This document shows positions 20,072-28,430 of a DNA stretch of 64,000 nt, in pieces. The position numbers and the translations under genes are program-made. Each line of letters starts with the position of its first letter. Within the stretch, counting starts at the first letter, position 1. The stretch is from Pseudoalteromonas amylolytica. GTDB taxonomy: Bacteria; Pseudomonadota; Gammaproteobacteria; Enterobacterales; Alteromonadaceae. A model generated the notes under the pieces. It worked only from the letters and a program-made list of their open reading frames with translations. It was not told the DNA's origin and did no database searches. The stretch is from NCBI RefSeq assembly GCF_001854605.1, contig NZ_MKJU01000006.1, positions 124,001-188,000 on the forward strand. Direction: 5' to 3'.

Positions 20072-20929
20072 ATGATTAAAGCAACGAACTCAGATAAAAT
20101 AGGCACCCTTTATGTAGTGGCGACGCCAATAGGCAACCTTGCTGATATTAGCGAGCGCGCGATCACCACTTTATCTAGCGTGGACTTAATCGCGGCTGAA
20201 GATACAAGGCACACCGCAAAGCTACTGAGTCATTTTAATATCAAGGCAAAAACGTTTGCATTGCATGACCATAACGAAAAACAAAAAGCTCAACAGGTAG
20301 TTGATTGGCTCAATGAAGGGCTAGATATTGCGCTGGTGTCTGACGCGGGTACTCCTTTGATAAGTGATCCTGGTTATGCGGTAGTTAACCTGTGCCGTGA
20401 ACAAGGTGCGCATGTAACGCCCGTTCCGGGAGCGTGTGCTGCCATCACGGCATTAAGCTGCTCTGGTTTGCCTACCGATCGCTTTCAATTTGTTGGTTTT
20501 ACCCCAGCAAAAAGTCAGGCGCGTCAGCAGTTTTTTCTAGACGCCTATGAAAGTGGTATCACCAGTATTATGTATGAAAGCACTCACCGCATTATGGCCA
20601 GTCTTGATGATTTACAAACGGCTCTAGGGGCTCAGCAGCGTGTAGTATTTGCAAAAGAGTTGACCAAAACATACGAGACTTTCTTCAGTGGCAGCGTTGC
20701 TGAGCTTATCGCGTTTTTAACTGAGGAGAGCGAAAAGCAGCGTGGAGAGCTAGTGCTTATGCTACCAGGTAAGCCAAAGCAACAAGAAGAAATTCCTGCG
20801 GATGCCAAGCGCATGCTGACATTGTTAGAGCCAGAAATGCCGCTAAAGAAGGCATGTGGTGTGGTAGCCGATTACTTTGGGTTGAAAAAGAATGCCCTAT
20901 ATAAGGACTGGATCCAGCAATCAAGTTAG
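20072..20929 (+). CDS. rsmI: 16S rRNA 2'-O-methyltransferase RsmI
   Basis: Methylates the ribose of C1402 in 16S rRNA. The 285-residue tetrapyrrole-methylase-fold protein has GTLYVVATPIGNLADISER at the start, AAEDTRHTAKLLSHF, the SAM-binding SDAGTPLISDPGY and PGACAAITALSCSGLPTDRF. The divergence from lpoA is the usual arrangement. In many relatives rnpB follows closely; here the peptide cluster lies in between. Confidence 0.96.
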   Translation: MIKATNSDKIGTLYVVATPIGNLADISERAITTLSSVDLIAAEDTRHTAKLLSHFNIKAKTFALHDHNEKQKAQQVVDWLNEGLDIALVSDAGTPLISDPGYAVVNLCREQGAHVTPVPGACAAITALSCSGLPTDRFQFVGFTPAKSQARQQFFLDAYESGITSIMYESTHRIMASLDDLQTALGAQQRVVFAKELTKTYETFFSGSVAELIAFLTEESEKQRGELVLMLPGKPKQQEEIPADAKRMLTLLEPEMPLKKACGVVADYFGLKKNALYKDWIQQSS

Positions 20930-20940
20930 ATGACTTTTCA

Positions 20941-20973
20941 ATGTATTGGCCGGTGAGTCTACGGCCAATACAT
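20941..20973. terminator. 12-bp hairpin between rsmI and the small peptide gene
   Basis: ATGTATTGGCCG - gtgagtcta - CGGCCAATACAT, a perfect stem between two converging genes. Neither side has a long T-run, so it may act as an mRNA end stabiliser or a weak bidirectional terminator. Confidence 0.6.
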
Positions 20974-20982
20974 CAGTGGTGG

Positions 20983-21126
20983 TTACTCTTTATCACACAT
21001 ATGAGGGCTGACTAAGCACCAGCCGTAGGTATTATTGTCTTGCGCGTACAGTGGTAGAGACGTTGTGGTTGCAAGCACTAAAGTGGCCTGAGCAAATATA
21101 CTGAACAGAATCGTTTTGATAGTCAT
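20983..21126 (-). CDS. Small secreted Cys-containing peptide, function unknown
   Basis: I do not recognise this gene. The minus strand from the ATG at 21126 encodes 47 residues, preceded by an AAGGA ribosome site 8 nt upstream. Residues 1-28 look like a clear Sec signal peptide (MTIKTILFSIFAQATLVLAT, then TTSLPLYA) with cleavage predicted after YA. The mature part would be only 19 residues (QDNNTYGWCLVSPHMCDKE), with two cysteines seven positions apart that could form a disulfide. It lies 38 nt after the stop of the CadC-like regulator on the same strand, so it is likely co-transcribed with it. It could be a signal, a partner of the regulator's periplasmic domain, or unrelated. Confidence 0.6.
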   Translation of the reverse strand: MTIKTILFSIFAQATLVLATTTSLPLYAQDNNTYGWCLVSPHMCDKE

Positions 21127-21164
21127 GATAATATCCTTTTTGAACATTGTTTCACTATCAATAC

Positions 21165-23234
21165 TTAAAGAAGTGCCTCAACAACATAACTCAACACAAA
21201 TTTTTTCGTAATTTTTATCTGACTTTGCCATTCTTCATGCTGTATTGCACTACCACCTTTCACTATTAACTTATTGTTTTCATTGTTTATATAAAACTTG
21301 GTCGCGTACTTATCGTATGGAATTGAAAGTGACCTATGAAAGGTATCATTGTTTAAATCAAGTTGATGAAAGGTGACTGATGCTAAGTCATGCTCTGTCC
21401 ATATCACCATATTGTCTACAAATGTTATTTGCGAGTTGGCTTCTAATTGTGCTTGTTTATTTAATGTTCGTAGCGCGCCTGTTGCCGATCGTAAATATAG
21501 TGAGCCATCGTCAGCGACAAGCAGTAACTGACCTTTTGATTCGAAAACATATCGGAATCCTTCAAGTTGGTGTTGTACTTTGACACCGTCCCAATAGTAA
21601 ACATGCCAAGCGGAGTTAGAGCGAGCGGTAAAGTAGATAGACTCCCCGTCTGCGAGTAACGAGATACTTTGTGGCTGCACATTGCCAAGCGGTACAGAAA
21701 AAACATGCAAAGAAGCGTAGTTCACTATTTTCACTTTACCTTGTTCGATGAATGCTAGCGCTTGTGCATCAGCAGCATGGCTAATGTGTGTAATAGGTTG
21801 AACTGTTTTATAAATGGAATTTGTGTTGTTGGGGCGAGCATTGTTAAACGAGACGATTTCAGAACTGTCATCATGTCTGGCTAAGCCAATATATTTGTTA
21901 TCGTCAATTTCGCTGACGAGTAAATTAATATCTTCTGAAAAGTGATAGTAGCTCTTGGTATTTTTACTATTTAAAGGCAACGGAATTTGGTAAAAAAATG
22001 ATGTTTTTTGCGCGGTGTTGGAGGTGTGGATACGCTGATTGCGTTTATCAACACTGAGCATGTGAACAACCTGCGGAGCTATTATTGAGCGTGAGTCACC
22101 CTGGATAGAAAGGTTCTGTATTCCTTTATCGCTGGCGAGAATCACCTGCTCATTATCCAGCCAGTCTAGATCGAATACGGTGCTTTCGATGAGTGTGTGT
22201 GAAACTTTACTAAACTCCTTAGTGCTATAGATTTCAAGGGCGGTGGTATTTTGTAAAGTATTGTAGCTAAGTAGTGCTATGTGTTGATTATCTGGAGCTA
22301 TGGCACCTGCAAAGAAGTGAATAAAAGTCTCTGGATTTTTTATCACACTGCGATGTTGAGCTGTGCTCACATTATATTGATACAAGTTAAATGAATGCGC
22401 TTCGTCATCACTGGCGACAAAGTAGAGTAGGCTATCATCTTCAGGTAAAAAGATATCTGCGATGAAGGTAAATTTATCAACTATGGTGGTTGTTTCGCCT
22501 GTTTGGATGTTTATGGAGACTATCCCTGAATTGCCTTTTTTTACATCGGAAACATAGAGGGTGCTTCCCGAGCCAGAAAACCCCATAGCGTCTGGCCAGG
22601 TTACTCCCTTCAATACCGCCTCATCAGTGCCTCGATGTTGATCTCGTAACATGATTGAAAATGTCGGTTCTCCAGATAGTTTTGTTGCGTAAGCGTATTG
22701 ATTGTCTAAGGCGTAGGCAAAAGCTATGTGCGCTGTGCCAATTCTACTGGTGTTTTGTTGTGGCTCAAAGAGAGTTAGCTGGTTGCTAATTGGTATAAAA
22801 GCGATGAATATCATAACCAATGTAAATACGGTACAAACCTGAATAAGCTTATGCCAGTTTCGACTTTTTTTTGGTTCGCTCCAGTAATGACATTCAGTAG
22901 GGAGCTGCTCTTTGGTTGGACATTTTTTCGCGGTACAAAAATGTACATCGCAAATCAGTTTATAGCCCCTTTTTGAGATGAGCTGAATATATTTAGGTTG
23001 CTTGGGGTCATCATCGAATGCACTACGAAGTTTACTGATACAGCGCCTGACTGCTGCATCGCTGACCATGACTCCGTCCCAAACCTGATCGTGTAGCTCA
23101 TTAATGCTCACGAACCTGTCTTTATTCACATATAGATACTCAAGTACTGCAAACACCTTGGGCTCAATATCAATGAATCGTCCATCAATACATATTTTAT
23201 GTTCTTCCCTTAAAACAATTATTTTTTTCATCAT
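21165..23234 (-). CDS. CadC/ToxR-like membrane-bound regulator with periplasmic propeller-like domain
   Basis: A 689-residue one-component regulator. Residues 1-105 form an OmpR/CadC winged-helix DNA-binding domain (KVFAVLEYLYVNKDRFVS, then GVMVSDAAVRRCISKLRSAF and ISKRGYKLICDV). A single membrane segment (about 130-150, VCTVFTLVMIFIAFIPIS) leads to a large periplasmic region (165-689) with repeated strand patterns such as DSLLYFVASDDEAHSFNLYQ and GESIYFTARSNSAWHVYYWD, consistent with a PD40/WD40-like beta-propeller. It is transcribed away from the peptide operon and shares a 166-bp control region with it, so it may regulate that operon; the link is inferred from position. The ligand is unknown. 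Confidence 0.82.
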   Translation of the reverse strand: MMKKIIVLREEHKICIDGRFIDIEPKVFAVLEYLYVNKDRFVSINELHDQVWDGVMVSDAAVRRCISKLRSAFDDDPKQPKYIQLISKRGYKLICDVHFCTAKKCPTKEQLPTECHYWSEPKKSRNWHKLIQVCTVFTLVMIFIAFIPISNQLTLFEPQQNTSRIGTAHIAFAYALDNQYAYATKLSGEPTFSIMLRDQHRGTDEAVLKGVTWPDAMGFSGSGSTLYVSDVKKGNSGIVSINIQTGETTTIVDKFTFIADIFLPEDDSLLYFVASDDEAHSFNLYQYNVSTAQHRSVIKNPETFIHFFAGAIAPDNQHIALLSYNTLQNTTALEIYSTKEFSKVSHTLIESTVFDLDWLDNEQVILASDKGIQNLSIQGDSRSIIAPQVVHMLSVDKRNQRIHTSNTAQKTSFFYQIPLPLNSKNTKSYYHFSEDINLLVSEIDDNKYIGLARHDDSSEIVSFNNARPNNTNSIYKTVQPITHISHAADAQALAFIEQGKVKIVNYASLHVFSVPLGNVQPQSISLLADGESIYFTARSNSAWHVYYWDGVKVQHQLEGFRYVFESKGQLLLVADDGSLYLRSATGALRTLNKQAQLEANSQITFVDNMVIWTEHDLASVTFHQLDLNNDTFHRSLSIPYDKYATKFYINNENNKLIVKGGSAIQHEEWQSQIKITKKFVLSYVVEALL

Positions 23235-23400
23235 TGTTATTCTAGTAAGTGTTTGGAAAATAAAATCCTTTAAATCAATAAGGTACGCTTTTGTTTGAGA
23301 AAAATTTGGAAATATTCATTCAGCTTTTGATTCTAAGGGATTTAGATTTCAAAGAGCAACATAAAAAGCACGTAATTTTTACTTTTGTTAAGGGGTGGCG
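23235..23400. promoter_or_regulatory. Divergent control region between regulator and peptide operon
   Basis: A 166-bp AT-rich gap. TTTGGAAA occurs twice as a direct repeat, at 23252 and 23305 (53 bp, about five helical turns apart), a possible site for a dimeric winged-helix regulator. A strong ribosome site (AAGGGGTGG) precedes the first precursor. I could not fix a convincing -35/-10 pair. Confidence 0.35.
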
Positions 23401-23574
23401 ATGGAGAAGTTTGCAGCATTAAAGAAAATCGCTTCTTTGCCCATTAAGGTACAGCTAAAAGACGCTGATGTTTCGGTCAAACACTTTCGTCACGGATGCG
23501 ATAACTGCTCTGTAGATACCTGTCAAACTGCTAATCCGCAGAGTGTACAGACGACGAAGTTACCTGAACCGTGA
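23401..23574 (+). CDS. Putative RiPP precursor 1 (GCxxC type)
   Basis: A 57-residue peptide starting MEKFAALKKIASLPIKVQLK behind the ribosome site AAGGGGTGG. Its N-terminal part resembles those of the two following peptides (ALKKIA against KLKEIA and KLKKLS), as expected for a shared leader. The C-terminal part has HGCDNCSVDTC (Cys at 33, 36 and 41), sharing GCxxC with the others but with a longer, uncharged tail (QTANPQSVQTTKLPEP). It is the first gene of the operon, next to three radical SAM proteins. The precursor role is inferred from size, similarity and context. Confidence 0.65.
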   Translation: MEKFAALKKIASLPIKVQLKDADVSVKHFRHGCDNCSVDTCQTANPQSVQTTKLPEP

Positions 23575-23662
23575 AACTACATTTTTAATGTTGCAGGTGT
23601 TTAACCACCCGACACCAGCGACATCGAAAACTTCTAGGGTGGATAGTAAAGGAATAAAAGCA
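23575..23662 (+). other. Spacer hairpin between precursors 1 and 2
   Basis: The 88-nt gap can form CCACCC (near 23606-23611) paired with GGGTGG (near 23636-23642), and alternatively GGTGT/ACACC. It may separate expression of precursor 1 from the twin precursors. Confidence 0.3.
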
Positions 23663-23803
23663 ATGTCAGTAAATAAACTAAAAGAAATTGCACAAAAGCA
23701 AAACCTTAAAGCATCAAACCAAGCTTTAAAAATCATGCGTACAGAAGGTTGCTCAAGCTGCTGTAGTTTTAGCGACGGTGGCAACTCTCAAAAAGTTCAA
23801 TAA
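23663..23803 (+). CDS. Putative RiPP precursor 2 (GCSSCC core)
   Basis: A 46-residue peptide starting MSVNKLKEIAQKQNLKASNQ, preceded by AAGGAA. A basic, helical leader (1-25) leads to IMRTEGCSSCCSFSDGGNSQ with Cys at 30, 33 and 34 and a short tail ending KVQ. It is 30 of 46 identical or near-identical in position to precursor 3, and the stretch IMRTEGCSSCCS is identical. A longer frame open from 23543 runs through the spacer and lacks support. Cys-rich cores beside SPASM radical SAM enzymes suggest thioether or similar crosslinks, but the modification is unknown. Confidence 0.75.
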   Translation: MSVNKLKEIAQKQNLKASNQALKIMRTEGCSSCCSFSDGGNSQKVQ

Positions 23804-23818
23804 TAGAAGGAGTAAGCT

Positions 23819-23959
23819 ATGAGCACTCAAAAACTGAAAAAGTTGTCTCAGCTTAAGCAGGTTCGTGTAAGCACTGATGCGTTAAGCATCATGCGTACTG
23901 AAGGTTGCTCTAGCTGCTGCAGTATGAGCAGTGGTGGCAACTCACAGCAAGTTAAGTAA
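23819..23959 (+). CDS. Putative RiPP precursor 3 (GCSSCC core, twin of precursor 2)
   Basis: A 46-residue peptide starting MSTQKLKKLSQLKQVRVSTD behind AGAAGGAG. It has the same layout as precursor 2: the core IMRTEGCSSCCSMSSGGNSQ with Cys at 30, 33 and 34, ending QVK. Core and leader length are fixed while the leader sequence varies, which suggests selection on the core. It lies 15 nt after precursor 2. Confidence 0.75.
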   Translation: MSTQKLKKLSQLKQVRVSTDALSIMRTEGCSSCCSMSSGGNSQQVK

Positions 23960-24221
23960 TACCCAGTTCAGGTAGGGGCAATGATCACCTTCCTGTATTG
24001 AGTATCACTTTTTGGGCTAATTACACTAAGTTTTGCTGTTTGCAGCATCACTTTCCAAAGATGGAAAAGCCGCTTAGCTGAACCGTCTGAGCCCCAAGCA
24101 GCACTGTGGAGAAAAAGTGTATCGGTGCTGTTGTCTTATTTGAATACTACTGAGCCGTCACTCAATAGTATTGGATACAAATTTGCGGCGTGTATTACAT
24201 AACTATAAAAAGGGGTCTGCA
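23960..24221 (+). promoter_or_regulatory. Structured 262-nt spacer between precursors and maturases
   Basis: There is no gene here. Several stems are visible: CAGGTAGG/CCTTCCTG (about 23969-23995), GCTG/CAGC, AGCAGCAC (24097-24104) with GTGCTGTT (24125-24132), and AATACTACTGAG (24143-24154) with CTCAATAGTATT (24161-24172), 11 of 12 paired around a 6-nt loop. No long T-run follows. Such a region often lets precursor mRNA exceed maturase mRNA by partial termination or RNase processing; that role is inferred. Confidence 0.5.
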
Positions 24222-25622
24222 ATGGTTCCATTGCTAAAACAGGATATTCAGTTAATTCCCAATCAGGACGAAGGAGTGGTTTCTATAGCGCGGCAACTAC
24301 CTGATGGGTCAGATGCCACGATTCGGATCCATCCGATCCAAGCATTCATCATGGCGTTATTCAATGGTCAAAACGATGAGCTAAAAGTGGCCGAGATTCT
24401 TTCAGAGGTCATGAATATTGAAAAGCTGGCTGCAACAGAAGTGGTCGCCAAGTTACTCAATCGATATTCTTTATTCTTCACGAAAGTCACACGCTCCGAA
24501 ACACCACTACTAGATATAGAGCTGGAAACACTTTTGTTTGAAGGTGATGAGGCGCTCATTTTGAGCGGCCGTGAAGATGCGCCAAGCGCCATGATATGGG
24601 TGGTGACTGAGGATTGTAATAGGAAGTGCAAATACTGCTACAAAGATGCCAAATATGTTGCCAACGGGCATGCCACGGATATTGCATTTCCGTATGAACG
24701 TGTACTTAAAACAATTGATGAGGCTGCTTTGATAGGCGTTAATCGCTTGATTTTCACTGGCGGTGAACCTCTGATGCGGCATGATTTGCCAGAGATCATC
24801 GGTCACACCATTGAGCAAGATATTGTGCCTATTGTGATCACTAAAATGCGCGTTGAAGGGCAGTTGATGGCGCGCTTACTCAAAGCTGGTTTGGAGGAGT
24901 TGCACGTGAGTCTTGACTCCATTGACGCCAATGATGTGCTAGAGCTGGTTGGGGTCGAAAATGCACTTGAAGACATGCTGGTGACCATCAAAGAGTGCTG
25001 TGACAAGGGCATCAAAGTCATACTTCGCCCAGTGATGACTGCTATCAATGTGGATAACCTTGGTACGCTTATTGAACATACTTATACCATGGGCGTACGG
25101 GAGTTTGTGATCGATGTATATGGCAAAACATGTGGTCGACATGAACCTCGCTTTTTGCTGACTAATGAGCGAGAAGAGCAGTTAAAAGAAGAAGTTAGAA
25201 CACTGCAAGCCACTTATCCAAAAGCCAAGATGAGTTTTAACTTTGATATGCGTGATGCCACAGAAGTGAAAGGTTGCATGGAAGGCTTAAAGGGAATAAC
25301 GGTGCAGCCTAACGGGGTATGCGTCAAGTGTGAACACATTCCAGCAGGGCCACACAACACCTTTGGAGATCTCAATGAAAGTGGGCTTCTAGAGATTTGG
25401 ATAAGTGAAAAGACCAAAGAAATCGTGGTCCCAAGTCGCAAATTCTTTAAGGGAACATCCTGCTATAAATGTGATTTATTCAGAGACTGCAACTATGTAA
25501 GAGGTCGCTGCACTATTTCAGCCAAAGGCAAGTTTGGCACCATTCATGCGCCTGATGTTTATTGCCCGCTCGGTGAGTTCCACGCGAGCCGTGATATTGA
25601 CGTCAAGATAGTCACGGCATAG
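24222..25622 (+). CDS. Radical SAM/SPASM peptide maturase 1 with N-terminal PqqD-like domain
   Basis: A 466-residue enzyme. Residues 1-100 form a PqqD-like recognition domain (RIHPIQAFIMALFNG, then KVAEILSEV and LLNRYSLFF), expected to bind a precursor leader. The radical SAM core has the cluster motif CNRKCKYC (about residue 128) and the GGEP motif (FTGGEPLM). The C-terminal SPASM region carries many cysteines (GVCVKCEHI, GTSCYKCDLFRDCNYVRGRC, VYCPLG) for two auxiliary Fe-S clusters. The start at 24222 follows AGGGG; a TTG at 24171 sits inside a hairpin and is rejected. It is the first of three paralogous maturases and lies 6 nt from the next. Confidence 0.85.
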   Translation: MVPLLKQDIQLIPNQDEGVVSIARQLPDGSDATIRIHPIQAFIMALFNGQNDELKVAEILSEVMNIEKLAATEVVAKLLNRYSLFFTKVTRSETPLLDIELETLLFEGDEALILSGREDAPSAMIWVVTEDCNRKCKYCYKDAKYVANGHATDIAFPYERVLKTIDEAALIGVNRLIFTGGEPLMRHDLPEIIGHTIEQDIVPIVITKMRVEGQLMARLLKAGLEELHVSLDSIDANDVLELVGVENALEDMLVTIKECCDKGIKVILRPVMTAINVDNLGTLIEHTYTMGVREFVIDVYGKTCGRHEPRFLLTNEREEQLKEEVRTLQATYPKAKMSFNFDMRDATEVKGCMEGLKGITVQPNGVCVKCEHIPAGPHNTFGDLNESGLLEIWISEKTKEIVVPSRKFFKGTSCYKCDLFRDCNYVRGRCTISAKGKFGTIHAPDVYCPLGEFHASRDIDVKIVTA

Positions 25623-25628
25623 GAGCAG

Positions 25629-27041
25629 ATGATGAAAAGGTTTGGCAAACTGGGTTCGATAAGCTATGAAAATGAGCATTATGTACTGGACTATTATCCG
25701 CTTGAAGGGCAATCACAAGCGCCTTCAATAACGCTTCATCCATTGGTTGTTTACATTCTTGATAGTTTAGATAAACAACTTACATTGACTGAGATTGTGG
25801 CAGATATTCAAACCAGATTTGATATCGCACCTGCAGATGCGCAAGAAATTACCGACGATGTTGATGTGGTGTTTGAGTCTCATTTTACTGATGACATAGA
25901 GACGAACACGATTACCGTAGATATTGCTCAGTTACAGGCGCAACTTATCACGCTGTCACGTTTTGAAAAAATGACAACGCGCTCTAGCGTATTTCAAGGT
26001 AATCGCTCACCGTTTCCATTGTCTTTGCAATGGTTGGTGACAGGTAACTGCAATCGTAAGTGTGTGTATTGTTATCAAGGGGCGCCACTGAGCAGCAAAA
26101 CAGAGGATTCCACTGTTGATATTAACGTACTGAAAAGGTTGATCCGAGAAACCGCCCAATTAGGTGGTAAAGAAATCATGCTAACAGGCGGAGAGCCACT
26201 GCTTAGAGAGGATATTTATGAGGTCATGATTTATGCGCTTGAGCATGGCCTGACGCCCGATTTTATCTCTAAGCAATTTGTCAGTGTTGAAAATGCACAA
26301 CGGCTCGCACACGCGGGGCTTAAAGATGCGTATTTGAGCATAGATAGCTTGGAAAAAGATTCCGCCACAGCACTAACAGGTATCGGTGGTTTCGCCAAGA
26401 AAATATCACAAACTGTGAAGCATTTTGTTGAGGCTGGCATTCGAGTACATGCCAAATCACTGCTTACCTCGCTTAATGCAAATGCTTATCGTCATACGCT
26501 GGAGCAGTTAGAGCAATTAGGCGCTTATTCGATAGTTATAGATACCTACTCCGACAACCTACAAAGGCATGATGATGCGCTACATGCATCAGATGAGCAA
26601 CAGCGTCAGGTTCGCCAAGTGGTCGATGAGTTTATGCTAACCAAGCCGAAGTTACAGGTGGTTTTTCGTAACGAGCAAAAAGCGAAAAGTATGGACTACA
26701 GCATAGATGGTTTTGTCTGTCATAACGGTCGTACACAGCTGCTGTTTTATCCAAATGGCGACATTTCACGTTGTGATAAAAAGTTGCCAGGAGGGGACAT
26801 GATAGTGGGCAGCGTGCTCAATCAAAGTGTCTATGAGGCTTGGACGAGTAAAGCCATGCTTGAATCGCTCGACCCGCCAAGAGAGAAGTATAAAGGAACG
26901 CCTTGTTTTACGTGCGATAGTTTTGACACCTGCAATATCCGTGGTCGTTGTTATTACGGTGCCTACATGTCAACTGGCACGTTGTATGGCCCGCAAGAAG
27001 GGGCGTGTAAGTATATGCTAGGGGTGAAAAGTGTTTGTTAA
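25629..27041 (+). CDS. Radical SAM/SPASM peptide maturase 2 with N-terminal PqqD-like domain
   Basis: A 470-residue paralogue of maturase 1. It has a PqqD-like domain (about 25-100; LHPLVVYILDSLDKQLTLTE, then VADIQTRFDI), the radical SAM motif CNRKCVYC near residue 141, LTGGEPLL, and a SPASM tail with ISRCDKK, GTPCFTCDSFDTCNIRGRC and a last Cys in GACKYML. AGGAG precedes a double ATG (25629/25632). The last 11 nt overlap maturase 3, so all three are translationally linked. Confidence 0.85.
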   Translation: MMKRFGKLGSISYENEHYVLDYYPLEGQSQAPSITLHPLVVYILDSLDKQLTLTEIVADIQTRFDIAPADAQEITDDVDVVFESHFTDDIETNTITVDIAQLQAQLITLSRFEKMTTRSSVFQGNRSPFPLSLQWLVTGNCNRKCVYCYQGAPLSSKTEDSTVDINVLKRLIRETAQLGGKEIMLTGGEPLLREDIYEVMIYALEHGLTPDFISKQFVSVENAQRLAHAGLKDAYLSIDSLEKDSATALTGIGGFAKKISQTVKHFVEAGIRVHAKSLLTSLNANAYRHTLEQLEQLGAYSIVIDTYSDNLQRHDDALHASDEQQRQVRQVVDEFMLTKPKLQVVFRNEQKAKSMDYSIDGFVCHNGRTQLLFYPNGDISRCDKKLPGGDMIVGSVLNQSVYEAWTSKAMLESLDPPREKYKGTPCFTCDSFDTCNIRGRCYYGAYMSTGTLYGPQEGACKYMLGVKSVC

Positions 27042-28422
27042 TCAATATGTAAGGCTTAAAGAAAAATCAAGGCTAGTCAAGGAGCCCAACCGCGTCATTC
27101 TGTTTATCGTTGATAGGGGAGAAAAGTTTGCTTCTCTATTTCCAGTGCATGGTTTGGTGTTGTCGCTGTGTGATGGGCGCAATAGCACCGCAGAGATAAG
27201 TGAAGCTCTCGTTGAAATATATGACATGGAATTACTCAAAGCGCAGCATCTGATCACTGACTTGTTTGTTCAAGTTGCAGATTTTATCGAGTCTCAAAGC
27301 ACACCGTTTGCACATTCAACAGAGCGTTATGATCCTGCAAACTTTATTTATGAGCCTGATGATAAACCGTGGGATAACAAGTTAGAAGTACCCAATACGG
27401 TCGTGTGGATGACCACCAATCGCTGTCCGGCGGATTGTGTTTACTGTGTGATCCCAACACTAAAAGCAAATGAAATTGCCCCCTATGAACTAACCACTGA
27501 ACAAGCGTTTAAGTTTTTAGAAGAATGTGTGTCACTGGGTGTGAAATACATTAATTTGCACGGAGGTGATCCGTTTTTGCGCAAAGACATGATTGATATT
27601 ATTGAGTACTTACTTAGCAATGATGTTTTTGTGGATGTATCCACTAAGATGCCATTACGCGAAAGCCTGATTGAACGGCTTGCTAAAGCTGGGCTAGATA
27701 CGCTTCAGGTCAGTATCGATAGCCATATTCCTCATCTTGCAGATGCGATAGTTAGGGTGAAGAATTGGCTCCCTAAAATCAACCAAACCATAGAGTTATG
27801 CCAAAAATATAATTTGAAGGTGCGCGCTAATATCGTTGTCACTGCAAAAAATATCGATGGCATAAGCAATCTACTACTACATCTGATGGAAGACAAGGGC
27901 ATTAAAGATATTGGCATGTCTAGCTATCTGCGTTCAGAGCATAAGCATGATGATAGCTTGCTGATCTCACACCAGCAGCGAGTGACTCTAGTGCAAGCCG
28001 TCAATGACATTGCTGCGCGCTACCCAGATGTTGAAATTGGCAATATCCCCTTGCAAAGCGAGCGAGATGTTTCTTTGTCTATCCCAGGTTTTGGTGCATG
28101 TTCAGGCGGAAAAACGGCCTTGGTAATTGGCTCAGATGGTGAGTGTGCGACTTGCGATCGCACTATGCCTTACGAGCAGGCCAGAATCGGTAATGTTAAA
28201 GAGTCCACGATTAAAGAAATCTGGAATGGTGAGGCGTTGACTTATTTGCTCAATCCACCCAAAGAGGAATATCAAGGGACGCCTTGTTATGACTGTGATC
28301 ACTTTAACGCGTGCAATGTACGCCAACGTTGTTATTACCGAGCTCAGCTCATAAATGGTCGACTGTACGCACCAGATTACTTGTGTGCAAAGTTACCAGA
28401 ACCACCTATCGAAATGTTCTGA
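27031..28422 (+). CDS. Radical SAM/SPASM peptide maturase 3 with N-terminal PqqD-like domain
   Basis: A 463-residue protein, the most divergent of the three. It starts at GTG 27031 behind AGGGG within the end of maturase 2. The PqqD-like domain (about 25-95) has LFPVHGLVLSLCDGRNSTAE. The cluster motif is CPADCVYC (residue 134), and the usual GGEP reads HGGDPFL. The SPASM tail has GECATCDRT, GTPCYDCDHFNACNVRQRC and YLCAKLP. The changed GGEP motif contacts the SAM amino group in this superfamily, so reaction or specificity may differ from its two neighbours. Confidence 0.83.
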   Translation: MFVNQYVRLKEKSRLVKEPNRVILFIVDRGEKFASLFPVHGLVLSLCDGRNSTAEISEALVEIYDMELLKAQHLITDLFVQVADFIESQSTPFAHSTERYDPANFIYEPDDKPWDNKLEVPNTVVWMTTNRCPADCVYCVIPTLKANEIAPYELTTEQAFKFLEECVSLGVKYINLHGGDPFLRKDMIDIIEYLLSNDVFVDVSTKMPLRESLIERLAKAGLDTLQVSIDSHIPHLADAIVRVKNWLPKINQTIELCQKYNLKVRANIVVTAKNIDGISNLLLHLMEDKGIKDIGMSSYLRSEHKHDDSLLISHQQRVTLVQAVNDIAARYPDVEIGNIPLQSERDVSLSIPGFGACSGGKTALVIGSDGECATCDRTMPYEQARIGNVKESTIKEIWNGEALTYLLNPPKEEYQGTPCYDCDHFNACNVRQRCYYRAQLINGRLYAPDYLCAKLPEPPIEMF

Positions 28423-28430
28423 GGTGATAT

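Noticed and set aside
23543..23803. An 86-codon frame that includes precursor 2 with an N-terminal extension
   Set aside because: The extension overlaps the end of precursor 1 and runs through the hairpin spacer; the internal ATG at 23663 has an AAGGAA ribosome site and matches the length of the twin peptide.
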